Program-made: the position numbers and the translations under genes
The notes under the pieces: model-generated
The model's database searches: none
What the model was told of the DNA's origin: nothing
Seen by the model: the letters and a program-made list of their open reading frames with translations, nothing else
DNA from: an uncultured bacterium
Lineage (GTDB): Bacteria > Verrucomicrobiota > Kiritimatiellia > RFP12 > UBA1067
Assembly (NCBI GenBank): GCA_902761035.1
Contig: CACWIW010000008.1
Location: 1-64,000, forward strand
Length of the DNA stretch: 64,000 nt
Direction of reading: 5' to 3'
Part shown: piece by piece, positions 8,582-17,831 of the stretch
How positions within the stretch are numbered: position 1 is the stretch's first letter
How the letters are laid out: each line of letters opens with the position of its first letter

Positions 8582-9454
8582 CTACTTCTCGTCGTTGTAG
8601 AGCTGGAAGGCGTCCTTCGCGTTGAGGCCCTGGTGGACGACGGCGGAGATCGCCTTCATCATCGCGAGGGGCTTCTCGCTCTGGAACACGTTCCGACCCA
8701 TGTCGACGCCGGCGGCACCGGCCTGGATCGCCCGATAGGCGAGCTCAAGGGCCTTCTCCTCGGGAAGCTTCTTGCCGCCCGCGATCACGATCGGCACCGG
8801 ACACTGCGCAACCACGGTCTCAAAGCCCTCTTCCGTGTAGTAGGTCTTCACGAACGAGGCGCCGTTCTCCGCGCACACACGCGTCGCGAGACGGAAGTAG
8901 CGCGCGTCGCGCGCCATGTCCTTGCCCACGGCCGTCACGCCGAGCACGGGAATGCCGTACTTCGCTCCCATGTCGACGGTGTGCACGAGGTTGTGCGTGG
9001 TGATCTGCTCGCTCGCCTTGTCGCCGCACGCCACCATCACCGCCATCGCGCTCACGTTGAGGCGAATCACGTCCTCCACGTCGTACACGCGGTTGAGGTT
9101 GAGGTCGGTGAGGATCGTCGTGCCGCCGTCGGAGCGCAGGCACACGGGCTTGGACATCGACGGGGGGATCACGCTGCGGAGGATGCCGCGCGTACACATG
9201 AGGCAGTCGGCATACTCAATGAGCGGGTTGATCGTGAGGTCCACGCGCTCAAGTCCGCTCGTCGGCCCCATAATGAAACCGTGGTCGCACGCGAGCATCA
9301 CGGTGTGCCCGGTCTTCGGATTGAAGATGCGCGCGAGGCGGTTCTTCACGCCCCAGCCCTGGTTCTCGTTGCCCTTGAGGAAGAACTGCTCGCTCTTCTG
9401 GGGCTTGTCGAGGCCGTAAGCCGCGGCCTCCTTGAAACCATCCATATCAGCCAT
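8582..9454 (-). CDS. Class I DeoC/LsrF-type aldolase or thiolase
   Basis: A 290-residue TIM-barrel enzyme of the DhnA/LsrF type (3-hydroxy-5-phosphonooxypentane-2,4-dione thiolase and related class I fructose-bisphosphate aldolases). Family marks include TVMLACDHGFIMGPT, VCLRSDGGTTI, GIPVLGVTAVGK and the Schiff-base region VPIVIAGGKKLP, followed by AGAAGVDMGRNVFQ. The start MADMDGF at 9454 follows a GAAAGG site; an extra 111-residue upstream extension in the same frame is rejected. It follows dhaL in the same direction, so a role in cleaving a sugar phosphate to triose units is likely, but the substrate is unknown. Confidence 0.85.
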   Translation of the reverse strand: MADMDGFKEAAAYGLDKPQKSEQFFLKGNENQGWGVKNRLARIFNPKTGHTVMLACDHGFIMGPTSGLERVDLTINPLIEYADCLMCTRGILRSVIPPSMSKPVCLRSDGGTTILTDLNLNRVYDVEDVIRLNVSAMAVMVACGDKASEQITTHNLVHTVDMGAKYGIPVLGVTAVGKDMARDARYFRLATRVCAENGASFVKTYYTEEGFETVVAQCPVPIVIAGGKKLPEEKALELAYRAIQAGAAGVDMGRNVFQSEKPLAMMKAISAVVHQGLNAKDAFQLYNDEK

Positions 9455-9486
9455 AAAAAAATTAACCTTTCTTCTTTGTAGGGGTT

Positions 9487-9508
9487 CGGGGGAGGCTGGC
9501 CTCCCCCG
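9487..9508. repeat. Palindrome after the dhaL stop
   Basis: A perfect hairpin with 10-bp arms CGGGGGAGGC around TG. It lies 8 bp beyond the dhaL stop and is preceded by TTTGTAGGGGT. The same element occurs at 11154-11175 after the VOC gene. Confidence 0.85.
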
Positions 9509-9515
9509 GTAGTTG

Positions 9516-10115
9516 TCAGATAAAGCAACTCCAGATATCCGCGTTGCTCGCGCTGCCTGCGTCGATGGGGCCGATGGAGCGTTCGCCGAGGTTTTTCGCG
9601 CGACCGAACTTCGCCTGCATCTGCGCGGTCGCCTCGCTGCCGGCCTTCGCGGCGGCGGCGGCGGCGGCGAACATGGCCTGCTCGCCTTCGGCGGCGTGGG
9701 CCTTGAGGGCCTCGATCGCCGGGATGAGCGCGTCCATGAACGTCTTGTCACCCACCTTCGCCTTCGTGGCGAAGCCGAGTTCCTCAAGACCGGCCGCGAA
9801 GAGATCCGCGATGCCGGGAGCGTCCAGCTCCGTCACGCCGGCGTCCACTGCGTCCGCCATGCCCTCGAAGAGCGTGCCGTAGAGCGAGCTCGTGGAGCCG
9901 GAGACGTCGGATTCGAGGTGGTTCACCATGTCGGTGAGCAGCGACTTGAAATCCGCTCCCTGCGCGGCGGCGAGCGCGCGCGTGGCCGCGACGATCGCCT
10001 CGCCGTGGTCGCCGTCGCCGCCGGCGGCGGCGTCGAGCGCCGAATAGTCCTTCTCGCGGGCGGCGATCTTCTCCGCCGCCCGCGCCCAGACCTGCTTGAA
10101 CTGGTCGAGTGTCAT
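9516..10115 (-). CDS. dhaL: Dihydroxyacetone kinase ADP/ATP-binding subunit DhaL
   Basis: A 199-residue all-helical nucleotide subunit that phosphorylates dihydroxyacetone held on DhaK. It begins MTLDQFKQVWARAAEKIA and has the Mg-nucleotide loop DAAAGGDGDHG, plus VSGSTSSLYGTLFEG and GDKTFMDALIPA. Its start is 11 bp after the dhaK stop. No PTS-type DhaM is nearby, so either ATP is used directly or DhaM is elsewhere. Confidence 0.93.
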   Translation of the reverse strand: MTLDQFKQVWARAAEKIAAREKDYSALDAAAGGDGDHGEAIVAATRALAAAQGADFKSLLTDMVNHLESDVSGSTSSLYGTLFEGMADAVDAGVTELDAPGIADLFAAGLEELGFATKAKVGDKTFMDALIPAIEALKAHAAEGEQAMFAAAAAAAKAGSEATAQMQAKFGRAKNLGERSIGPIDAGSASNADIWSCFI

Positions 10116-10126
10116 GGTCGTTCCGT

Positions 10127-11128
10127 TCAGAGGGTCGTCCAGTACGGAGCGTTGGCGGGAGCCGCCAGGTACTTCGCACACGTATCGCAGCACTTGCAGA
10201 GGATCATCTGGAAGCCGGCCATTTCCTGGACGGTGAGAAGCTCGTCGCACTTGCCGGGCAGCACGGTCACGCCCATCGCCTCGAGCATGGACTTCGCCTT
10301 GCGGTAGCAGATGAGCATTTCCATCGTGGTGGTGGAGCCGGAGCCGTTGATGAGCAGGAGGGCCTTGTCGCCGGAGGCGATCTTCGTGGCCTTCACGAGC
10401 GAGGGGAGCATCTTCTCCACGGTCTCGTCGGCCGTACACATCTTCGAGATGCCGCCGCCGCCTTCGCCGTGCTGGCCCATTCCGATCTCCATCTCGTCGT
10501 CCGCGAGGGCGCCGATCTCGCCGCCGTTCTGCGGGTGGGTGGCCACCTTGAGCGCCACGGAGAGCGTGGCGATGCCCTCGTTGAACTTGTTGGCGAGTTC
10601 GACGATCTCCTCGAGGCTCTTGCCCTCCTCGGCCGCCGCGCCGACGACCTTGATGAACGGGATCACGCCGCCAAGGCCGCGCTTGTCCTCGATCGGGGTG
10701 TCGGGTCCCTGGGCGATGTCGTCGTGGATCACGATCTCGACCACCTTGAGGCCGGCCTTCTGCGCCTTGCGCATGGCCTTCGATCCGCTCATGCGGTCGC
10801 CGTTGTGGTTGAGGGTGATGAGCAGCGTGCCTGCGTCGCGCTTCACGTAGTCGAGCGCCTCGAACACCTTCTCGCCGCCAGGCGCGGCGAAGATGTCGCC
10901 AGCCACACATGCGTCGAGCATGCCAAGACCCACGAAGCCGTGCATCGCGGGTTCGTGTCCGGAGCCGCCGAACGCGACGAGCGCCACCTTGTCGGCGCTC
11001 TTGGGCGTCTTGCGCACCACGATCTTCTCGTTGACGAGCGCGAGGGTATCGGAATAGCAGCCCACGAGGCCTTCAAGGAGCTCCTTGGTGAGGTTCGCGG
11101 GATCGTTCATGAACTTTTTCATTGGCAT
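10127..11128 (-). CDS. dhaK: Dihydroxyacetone kinase substrate-binding subunit DhaK
   Basis: A 333-residue subunit that binds dihydroxyacetone covalently through a histidine as a hemiaminal. The motif GGSGHEPAMHGFVG carries that histidine, and the D-containing LNHNGDRMSGSKAM and MGQHGEGG segments match the family. The ATG at 11128 is preceded by AGAGGA at eight bases. It lies between a VOC gene and dhaL, and with the LsrF-like aldolase suggests assimilation of a dihydroxyacetone-yielding sugar. Confidence 0.94.
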   Translation of the reverse strand: MPMKKFMNDPANLTKELLEGLVGCYSDTLALVNEKIVVRKTPKSADKVALVAFGGSGHEPAMHGFVGLGMLDACVAGDIFAAPGGEKVFEALDYVKRDAGTLLITLNHNGDRMSGSKAMRKAQKAGLKVVEIVIHDDIAQGPDTPIEDKRGLGGVIPFIKVVGAAAEEGKSLEEIVELANKFNEGIATLSVALKVATHPQNGGEIGALADDEMEIGMGQHGEGGGGISKMCTADETVEKMLPSLVKATKIASGDKALLLINGSGSTTTMEMLICYRKAKSMLEAMGVTVLPGKCDELLTVQEMAGFQMILCKCCDTCAKYLAAPANAPYWTTL

Positions 11129-11153
11129 AGGAAAAATCCTCTTTGTAGGGGTC

Positions 11154-11175
11154 CGGGGGAGGCTGGCCTCCCCCG
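11154..11175. repeat. Palindrome after the VOC gene stop
   Basis: The same perfect 10-bp-arm palindrome as at 9487, again preceded by TTTGTAGGGGT and placed shortly beyond a stop codon. A 13-bp tail (CCCCGATGGTTGT) is duplicated next to it. Confidence 0.85.
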
Positions 11176-11196
11176 ATGGTTGTCCCCCGATGGTTG

Positions 11197-11523
11197 TCAG
11201 TCCTGGAAAAACTCCACCTGCGGGCCGTTCTTGTAGCCCACGTAGGCGATCGCGCACGTGCCGCCGAGCGAATACTTCGGCAGCAACACGGCCGCGCCGG
11301 CGGCCACGGCCTCGTCCACGGCCGCCTGGACGTCGGCCACCTTGTAGGCGACATGCGTCTCGGCCACCATGCGCCACGCGCAGGGCGTATCCTTCTCCCA
11401 GTAGAGGTACTCGATCTTGTACTCTTCGTTGTTGCAGAACCAGACCTTCAGGCCCTCCATGTAGGCCATACCGTCCATCTTCTCGGGCACCGGAATGCCG
11501 GTGTGCATGTACGTCTTTTCCAT
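11197..11523 (-). CDS. VOC (glyoxalase-like) domain protein
   Basis: A 108-residue single-domain vicinal-oxygen-chelate protein, first gene of the dhaK-dhaL-aldolase operon. It shows the beta-alpha-beta-beta-beta rhythm with KIEYLYWEKDTP, AETHVAYKVADVQAAVDEAV, and the closing GPQVEFFQD strand with a Glu metal ligand. The start MEKTYMHTG at 11523 is preferred over an upstream ATG. It may act on a methylglyoxal-like side product of triose metabolism, but that is inferred from context. Confidence 0.8.
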   Translation of the reverse strand: MEKTYMHTGIPVPEKMDGMAYMEGLKVWFCNNEEYKIEYLYWEKDTPCAWRMVAETHVAYKVADVQAAVDEAVAAGAAVLLPKYSLGGTCAIAYVGYKNGPQVEFFQD

Positions 11524-11641
11524 GTTTGCTTCCTTCGAGGCACTTGTGGAACCTTCCTTATGCGCCATTCGCGAGGCAAGTCACACGGCTTGGCGGAACT
11601 CGCGGAAACGACCCTGCGCGTCTGAAAGGTCCAGCGCGAAC

Positions 11642-11652
11642 ATTATGCCAAA
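11642..11652 (-). promoter_or_regulatory. Promoter of the VOC-dhaKL operon
   Basis: The minus strand reads TTTGGCATAAT, matching the extended -10 consensus of this window. It lies about 120 bp before the VOC start codon. Confidence 0.45.
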
Positions 11653-12079
11653 TCCCCGCGCTCCGCGCAAGTGGAAAATTCTACCGGGGTGTCTATTCTG
11701 TTGACAGTCACCGACACGACCGGAAATGTCTCACGCAGAGGCGCAGAGGGGCGGAGAGCGCAGAGAAAGCACTTCTTGCTTTCGCAGTTGGGAGTTTCGG
11801 AGTCATGAAGTTATCTTGAGCCTTGACCAGAGCAGGGGTTGGCGGTTGCTGGGAAGGTACATGACCCCTATCTTTTGCGTGAAATCATAACGCTGAGCCG
11901 TTTTTAGAGTATTCAGCGACATCTCGCGTGATTTTATCAGTTTCGGCCTTTCATGGATTCACGTTCGTTTCACATTGGATTCACCATGAGTGGGGGGATT
12001 GGGGATTGGGAATTGGGAATGGGAATGGGGAATTGGGGGATTGCGAATAATCCTATAACTTCATTGTGAATTCTCTTAG

Positions 12080-12150
12080 TTGCTTTCGCTATTGGGAGTT
12101 TTGGAGGATGGGAGAAGTTGTAACTCCCAATCTCCCAATAGCGAAAGCAA
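12080..12150. repeat. 19-bp perfect inverted repeat
   Basis: The arms 12080-12098 (TTGCTTTCGCTATTGGGAG) and 12132-12150 are exact reverse complements around a 33-bp loop. A related half copy (TTGCTTTCGCAGTTGGGAG) occurs near 11776. It could form a stem-loop or be a small non-autonomous element. Confidence 0.85.
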
Positions 12151-12198
12151 TGACCGTGCGTCAATGGCAAAGACGAGGGGCAACTACTTTATAAGTTT

Positions 12199-12274
12199 GG
12201 TGCGCACCATTTTTTGTTTTGGTGCGCACCATTTCATGTTTTGGTGCGCACCATTTGTTGCTTTGGTGCGCACC
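12199..12274. repeat. Four GGTGCGCACC palindromes with 22-bp spacing
   Basis: Copies start at 12199, 12221, 12243 and 12265, exactly 22 bp apart, in a shared context TTTGGTGCGCACCATTT. They lie just beyond the 3' end of the cupin lipoprotein gene. Helical phasing suggests a multi-site protein target, but no binding protein is identified. Confidence 0.9.
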
Positions 12275-12293
12275 GTTTGTTTTGAGACATCTA

Positions 12294-13118
12294 TTAGAAC
12301 TGCACTCCGGGGACGGAGAAGCGGTTGCACTTGCTGTCGTGGAAGTTGGCGAACTCACTCACGATCGCGCCTTCGGTGCCGCCCATCAGGAAGTGCCAGG
12401 TGCCGACCTTAGGCAGCTTGTGCGCGACGCCGTCGGCCGTCCACTTCTCAACATGGAGCGACTTGAGGTTCGTGGGCTTGTTGGCCTTATGGTCGAAGAG
12501 GTGCTCGGAGAGCATCTTCTTCGCTTCGGGGAACTGGTCGAGGTTGGGCTCGCCGACTTCCGAGAAGCTGTACACCCAGCCGTGGCGCACGAGCCAGCTC
12601 TCCATCTTCGCGGGGATGTTCTTGCCGACGAACTTCTCGCCCGTCCAGCGGTCCGTGGCGACGCCCGGATCGACCGGATTGCCCGCCTTGTGGCAGTGCT
12701 CGGGGAGAGCCTGGAGCGGTAGCAGGTAGATGTCGTGTCCGAAGTACTCTTCCTTGATTTCGTCGACCCAGATCACGCCGCCCATTCCATACTTCATGAA
12801 GTCGCCCTTCGCGAAGTCGATGGCCCAGAAGCCGAGGTACTGCGTACCGTCCTTCGGGTTCGTGAGCTTGTCGTTCTTAAGGGCCGGATACACCGGATAG
12901 CCGAAGCGGCGCATCATGTCGAAGTAAGCCTCCGACGCCTTCGCGCCGTCGAACTTGCCGCCCTTGTTGATGCCATTCTCGTCGAACGTTCCTCCGACGT
13001 AGAAGTCTTGGTTCATATACATTTTTACTTCCTTTCCACAGTTCTGGCAGCAGCAACCTGCCATCATTCCGGCAACGGCCACCGCGGCCGCCGCACCTGC
13101 AATTGTCTTCATGTTCAT
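12294..13118 (-). CDS. Cupin-like lipoprotein
   Basis: A 274-residue exported protein with a signal peptide ending in the lipobox-like VAGMMAGC, so probably lipid-anchored. The mature part contains a cupin-like metal-binding pattern: LPEHCHKA (two His), KMESWLVRHGWVYSF (Glu and His) and GTWHFLMGGTEGAIVSEF. This recalls sugar isomerase type cupins, but the match is not close enough to name an enzyme. It follows a sodium:solute symporter pseudogene in the same direction, which hints at sugar or acid handling. Confidence 0.6.
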   Translation of the reverse strand: MNMKTIAGAAAAVAVAGMMAGCCCQNCGKEVKMYMNQDFYVGGTFDENGINKGGKFDGAKASEAYFDMMRRFGYPVYPALKNDKLTNPKDGTQYLGFWAIDFAKGDFMKYGMGGVIWVDEIKEEYFGHDIYLLPLQALPEHCHKAGNPVDPGVATDRWTGEKFVGKNIPAKMESWLVRHGWVYSFSEVGEPNLDQFPEAKKMLSEHLFDHKANKPTNLKSLHVEKWTADGVAHKLPKVGTWHFLMGGTEGAIVSEFANFHDSKCNRFSVPGVQF

Positions 13119-13147
13119 TTTTTACTCCTTTTGGGTTTGAGATTCAG

Positions 13148-14867
13148 TTAGGAAAGTTTTGCCTTGCCGACGAGCTTCATCAGCACGAACGTGGCGACGG
13201 CCGAGACCGCCAGCAACCCGCCGCCGAGCGCGTAGCCGTTCGCGATGCCGCCGCAACCGTAGATCAGGTAGCCGCAGCCGAAGAGGCAGCTCCATACCGC
13301 GAGGCAGCCCACCACCATGCAGAGGATGCCGATCGGCAGCTCGTGCAGGTCCGCGTGGATCTTCTCGTCGAACTTGCGGAGCGTCTCCGCGTCCTCGCGC
13401 GGCGTGAGCAGCGTCACCAGGATCCAGCCCACCGTGGTGGTCGCAACGCCGAGGATGAGCTTCCACGCCGAGAGGTTGAACCACTCCGCGCGCCATCCGC
13501 TCTCGAGCCAGCCCGTGAGACCACACGCCGGCGCGCCCCACTCGAAGAAGCACGCCACGAGGAACGAGATCACCATCGCGGAAATCTCGCTCCAGGCGTT
13601 CAGGCGGTGCCAGAACCAGCGCAGGATGTAGAGAAGACCCGTACCCGCGCCGATCTGGAGGATGAGATCGAAGCCACCCTTCGCGTTGCGCAGGATGAGT
13701 GCCATCACGCCGCACGCGACGAGCAGCAGGAGCATGCAGAGGCGTCCAACGAGCACCTGGTTCTTCGGCGACGCCTTCGGGTTCACGAAGCGCACATAGA
13801 AGTCCTGCACGAGGTAGGACGCGCCCCAGTTGAGGTGCGTGGCGATCGTGCTCATGTAGGCGGCGATCAGGGAGGCGGCCACGAGGCCGAGCCAGCCGGA
13901 GGGCAGGCGGGAGATCATCGCCGGGTAGGCGGTGTCGTTCTGCACGTACTGCTGCGCGTTCGGGAAGGCGGCCTTGATGGACTCCAGGTCGGGGAACACG
14001 ATCAGCGAGGCGAGCGCCACGATGAGCCACGGCCAGCTGCGGAGGCTGCGCGATGTAGCCGCCGCCGCCAGGTTCCGCGCCGGGATACCACGTGGCCCAC
14101 CACTGGACGGCGATTGGCAGGATGAAGATCGTCATCAAGGTGGATTTCCAGCCGGCGCCGCTCATCGCGGGCAGCATTGACGTCTTGCACGATACGGCCG
14201 CATGGGAGAGTACGCCCGAAAGCGTGCCCGTATCGTTCGGTCCGCACATCTTCACGGCGAAGTACGCAGCCGCTATCGCGCCCACCATCGCCACCGTGTA
14301 CTGGTAGAAGTCCGCCCAGATCGAACCTGTGAGACCGCCGAGCGTCGCGTAGATGCCCACTGCAACAAGCGCGATCGCGAGCGTCACGACAGGCGTGAGA
14401 CCGAAGATCGTCGCGCCGATCTTGATTGCGGCGAGCGACACCGTGCCCATGATGATCACGTTGAAGACGAGGCCGAGGTACACGGCGCGGAACCCGCGCA
14501 GCGCCTTCGCGGGCGTCCCGGAATAACGCAGTTCGTAGAAGCCTAGGTCGGTGGAAAGCTCAGATCGCCGCCAGAGCTTCGCGTATACGAACACAGTTAG
14601 CATTCCTGTTAAAAGGAACGCCCACCAAGCCCAGTTGCCGGCCACGCCCTGCGTGCGGACGATGTCCGTCACGAGGTTCGGCGTGTCGCACGAGAACGTG
14701 CAGGCCACCATCGACACGCCGAGAAGCCACCACGGCATCGATCGGCCCGAGAGGAAGAAGTCCTCCGCGCTCTTCGAGGCCCGCTTTGCGGCCCATGCGC
14801 CAATCACGATCACGCTCAGCAGGAAGGCGACAATGATCGTCCAGTCCAGACTCGTCAGAATTTTCAT
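13148..14867 (-). pseudogene. Sodium:solute symporter, broken by deletion and frameshift
   Basis: The N-terminal frame starts at 14867 (MKILTSLDWTIIVAFLL) and shows SSS-family features: GRSMPWWLLGVSMVACTFS, WYPGAEPGGGGYIAQ and about seven helices. After GGGGYIAQ at about 14046 the frame turns to nonsense. The family continues in another frame from LRSWPWLIVALASLIVFPD to a stop at 13148. About 25 residues that normally lie between YIAQ and the PWPW-like motif are absent, so this is a real deletion or assembly loss rather than one missing base. It sits between a protein kinase and a cupin lipoprotein. Confidence 0.8.
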
Positions 14868-14876
14868 TTTTACTCC

Positions 14877-17744
14877 TTATTGTTCGGGTTCTTCAAGTTC
14901 TACTTCCGGGAACCACTTTACCGCCCACTTGCGGCAGGGCTCGAAATCCTTTACGGCCTTCTTCACAAGCTCGGGGATGAACTTGTCCACGCCCTTCTCC
15001 TCCCCGTACAGGTAGTGGAGCGTAAGCGCGGCGCCGAGCATGTGCTCGCTCCACTCCCTCGGGCTGCTGATTCTCCTGCGCTCACGTCCCTTCAGCACCA
15101 GCTCGTTGATGAACTGGTTCATGTAGTTGAGGTAGACCCTCTCCTTGAGGCCGTAGAACCGCGACCAGTCCTCCCGCTTCTCCTTGTCCGGCACGGGTTT
15201 CCCCTTCTCATACCTTGCCTTCTGGATTGTCAGTGTCTTGTCGTCTGTCTTCATCACGATGGCAAGCACCGTACCGCGGCGGTCCCTGAACACGAACTTC
15301 TCCGCGTGCTTGATGAAGTACTTGTGCATGCCCTCCATGCATTTGACCTTCTTGATCTGGTCTTCCACGGCGTCCTTGCCCTCGCGCGTCGTCATGCTCT
15401 CCTTCAGGCGCGTGAGATGCTTCGTGCAGCGCTCCCAGTCGATGCGCTTCAGGTCGCGGAGGATTTCGTCGAACCCGTCCTGGGCCTTCTTCTTCTCCAC
15501 GTCGATCGTCTCCTTGAGTTTCTCGGCGGCGGCGGCGGCGGCGGCGGTCTTCTCCTCGGCGGCCTTCTTCTCTGCCATCGCGCGCTCGCGGCGCTCAACT
15601 GCCAGCTTGGTCTTCTTCACGGCCTCGTCGCGGATGGTACGCGCGCGCGCGTCTATACCTAACAGTTTGCGCCGGGCGTCCGTCAGCCACTTCTCGTTCT
15701 TCAGGGAGTTGTACTTGTCCACGAGGTCGTTCGCAAGCTGGACGAGTTTCTGTGCCGTCGCATCGTCCTGTTCCGTGAGCTTGTCAGCCCCCTTCGCCAG
15801 TTCGACGATCTTGCGCATGCTCCCGTGGAACTTGATGTCAGCCGCGCGGAACTGGTAGACGTCATCCCATAGCTTCTGGAAGTTTTTAACGGACATCGGC
15901 AACTGCAACTGGGGAATTTCGTCCTCTGCAGGCTTCTCCTCCGCTGTATTCTTCTCCTCTGCGGGCTTCGTCTCCTCCGGCTTCTTCGCAGGCTTTGCAT
16001 CGGCCTTAGCGGCGATCTTGCCGCTCAGCTCCTTCATCGCCTTTTCCATAGCGGCAGGGTCGTTCACGGTCTTCACCACCATCTCGACAAGCGCAGGATT
16101 CGCCGCCGCCATTTGGGCAAACATAGCGAATTCCGGGCTGGACTTCATTTTTTCAAGAGTTTCCTTGTATTCGGGCGACTTACTGTCAAGCGGCTTCCCG
16201 TTCTTGTCTTTGGCCGAGGCAAGGATCTTCTTTGCCAACTCATCTATCTGCTCAGGCGTGGCGGGCTTGCCCAGGGCTGCGGACATCATGGCCGACATTC
16301 CCTGTGCGGCGGCGGCCATGGCGTTGGTCGCATCGGCAGCAACTGCGTTCGTTGCACCTCCAGCTGCCTGCGGGGCTGCCGAGGCGAAGAGGGCGTTCGT
16401 AAAGGCTATCGCCTGCGCGATTACGGGCGACGACCTAGGCTCGAGTACTTCGGCGGCAGCCGCCTTCAGTTCCTCCGGCAGCACCTTCTTCATGTCGCGT
16501 ATGGCCTTATCAACAATTTCGTCGCCCTGTAGAACGCTCTTGTGAAACGCCGCGTAGTCCTCCTGGACGGTTTTTACGACCTTCTGTATCGACTCGCGCG
16601 CCTTCTGCTGCCTGTCGACGACCTCCTGGACGTTCTTCTGTTCGTCGGCGGCCTTCGTGCTGCTCACGTACCACCAGAGTCCGCCAGCCACGAGCAGTAT
16701 CACCAGAACGATTCCGCCGACCACCATGCCGACCATCGCGCCCACGCCAATGCGCTTCTTTTCAACCTCCTGGCCTTCCTGGTCGCCGATCGGCTGGAAA
16801 TCCGCGACTTCGCCGTCCACCGACGTGCTTCCAGTGGGGGAGAGCGACATCTTAGGCTTCCCGCCCTTGAACTTCAGCTTCGGACCGGACGACTTCCCTG
16901 TCTTTGCAGGGCCCGCCTTGGCCAGATAGCGCTTGAAGTCGCCCAACAGCGACTGGTACGTTGGATAGCGCATCGACGGCTCAAGCTCAAGCATGCGCAT
17001 GATGATCGCGTCGACTTCCGGCGGGATGTCGGGACGGATCTCGCTCGGCTTCTTCGGCGGTCCCTCGAAACGCGCCTTCACGACGGCCGTCGGATCCGGT
17101 CCGTCAAACGGCGGCACGCCCGTAAGGACATGGTACAGCGTTCCGCCGAGGGAGTAGATGTCCGCCCGGAAGTCGATTTTCTGACGGCGCACCTTTTCAG
17201 GGGAAATGTAGTACGGAGTGCCCCAGATCTCGTCCGAGTCGCCCTGCATCGCCGCAAGGCCGAAATCGACGAGCTTGGCGTTGCCGTCCGTATCGAAGAG
17301 CACGTTCTCCGGCTTCACGTCGCCATGCACAAGGCCGCTCTCGGCGGCGAGCGCGAGGGCATCGGCCACCTGCTGCCCCACTCGCATTACGTGTACGACG
17401 TCCAGCGTGCCGGGGTTCGCGTCCATCTCCTTGTCGAGGGAACCGCCCGGAACGAGTTCCATCGCGATGTAGGGCATGCCCTGCTCCTGTCCGAAGGAGT
17501 AGATCTGCGCGATGTTCGGGTGGTTGAGGCGCGCGGCGGCCTGCGCCTCGCGCTGGAAACGCTCGACGAATTTGGGATCCGCGCCGAGGCTCTTGAGCAT
17601 CACCTTGATGCCCACCCTGCGGTCGAGCATCTTGTCGCGCGCGAGGTACACGCCGCCCATGCCGCCATGCCCCAGCTCCTTTTCGAGCAGGAAATGCCCG
17701 AAATCCGCCGGCGTTTTAATCATCGGTTCGTCGTTTTCAGCCAT
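14877..17744 (-). CDS. Membrane-anchored PknB-type Ser/Thr protein kinase
   Basis: A 955-residue eukaryotic-like kinase. The N-terminal catalytic domain (about 16-290) has the glycine loop GHGGMGGVYLA, Lys47 in VGIKVML, the catalytic loop HGDVKPENVLF (Asp142) and DFG at 160-162. The usual HRD Arg is replaced by Gly. A single membrane helix lies near 340-367 (MVGMVVGGIVLVILLVAGGLWW). The long outer part is Ala/Lys/Glu-rich, predicted coiled coil, with no recognised sensor domain. Its stop is 9 bp from the symporter pseudogene. A promoter TATGGTATTAT lies at 17790-17800. Confidence 0.88.
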   Translation of the reverse strand: MAENDEPMIKTPADFGHFLLEKELGHGGMGGVYLARDKMLDRRVGIKVMLKSLGADPKFVERFQREAQAAARLNHPNIAQIYSFGQEQGMPYIAMELVPGGSLDKEMDANPGTLDVVHVMRVGQQVADALALAAESGLVHGDVKPENVLFDTDGNAKLVDFGLAAMQGDSDEIWGTPYYISPEKVRRQKIDFRADIYSLGGTLYHVLTGVPPFDGPDPTAVVKARFEGPPKKPSEIRPDIPPEVDAIIMRMLELEPSMRYPTYQSLLGDFKRYLAKAGPAKTGKSSGPKLKFKGGKPKMSLSPTGSTSVDGEVADFQPIGDQEGQEVEKKRIGVGAMVGMVVGGIVLVILLVAGGLWWYVSSTKAADEQKNVQEVVDRQQKARESIQKVVKTVQEDYAAFHKSVLQGDEIVDKAIRDMKKVLPEELKAAAAEVLEPRSSPVIAQAIAFTNALFASAAPQAAGGATNAVAADATNAMAAAAQGMSAMMSAALGKPATPEQIDELAKKILASAKDKNGKPLDSKSPEYKETLEKMKSSPEFAMFAQMAAANPALVEMVVKTVNDPAAMEKAMKELSGKIAAKADAKPAKKPEETKPAEEKNTAEEKPAEDEIPQLQLPMSVKNFQKLWDDVYQFRAADIKFHGSMRKIVELAKGADKLTEQDDATAQKLVQLANDLVDKYNSLKNEKWLTDARRKLLGIDARARTIRDEAVKKTKLAVERRERAMAEKKAAEEKTAAAAAAAEKLKETIDVEKKKAQDGFDEILRDLKRIDWERCTKHLTRLKESMTTREGKDAVEDQIKKVKCMEGMHKYFIKHAEKFVFRDRRGTVLAIVMKTDDKTLTIQKARYEKGKPVPDKEKREDWSRFYGLKERVYLNYMNQFINELVLKGRERRRISSPREWSEHMLGAALTLHYLYGEEKGVDKFIPELVKKAVKDFEPCRKWAVKWFPEVELEEPEQ

Positions 17745-17789
17745 CTTTTCTTAATCCTTCAAATTCTATTCCTCGCAAGGTTGCCTTAT

Positions 17790-17800
17790 ATAATACCATA
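17790..17800 (-). promoter_or_regulatory. Extended -10 promoter of the kinase gene
   Basis: The minus strand reads TATGGTATTAT about 45 bp before the kinase start codon. Confidence 0.45.
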
Positions 17801-17831
17801 AAAACGCGCAACGCGCAAAACGGCAGAGGCA

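Larger units (their letters stand above)
11653..12293. other. Gene-free repeat-rich spacer
   Basis: No convincing gene is seen in 640 bp. It contains a CACGCAGAGGCGCAGAG simple repeat (about 11733-11765), a GGGGATTGGG tract (about 11990-12043), a long inverted repeat (12080-12150) and four phased palindromes (12199-12274). The latter two are listed separately. Confidence 0.8.

Noticed and set aside
9455-9787. N-terminal extension of the LsrF-like gene by 111 residues
   Set aside because: The extension overlaps dhaL and the hairpin spacer and is Arg/Pro/Ser-rich; the MADMDGF start with a GAAAGG site is better.
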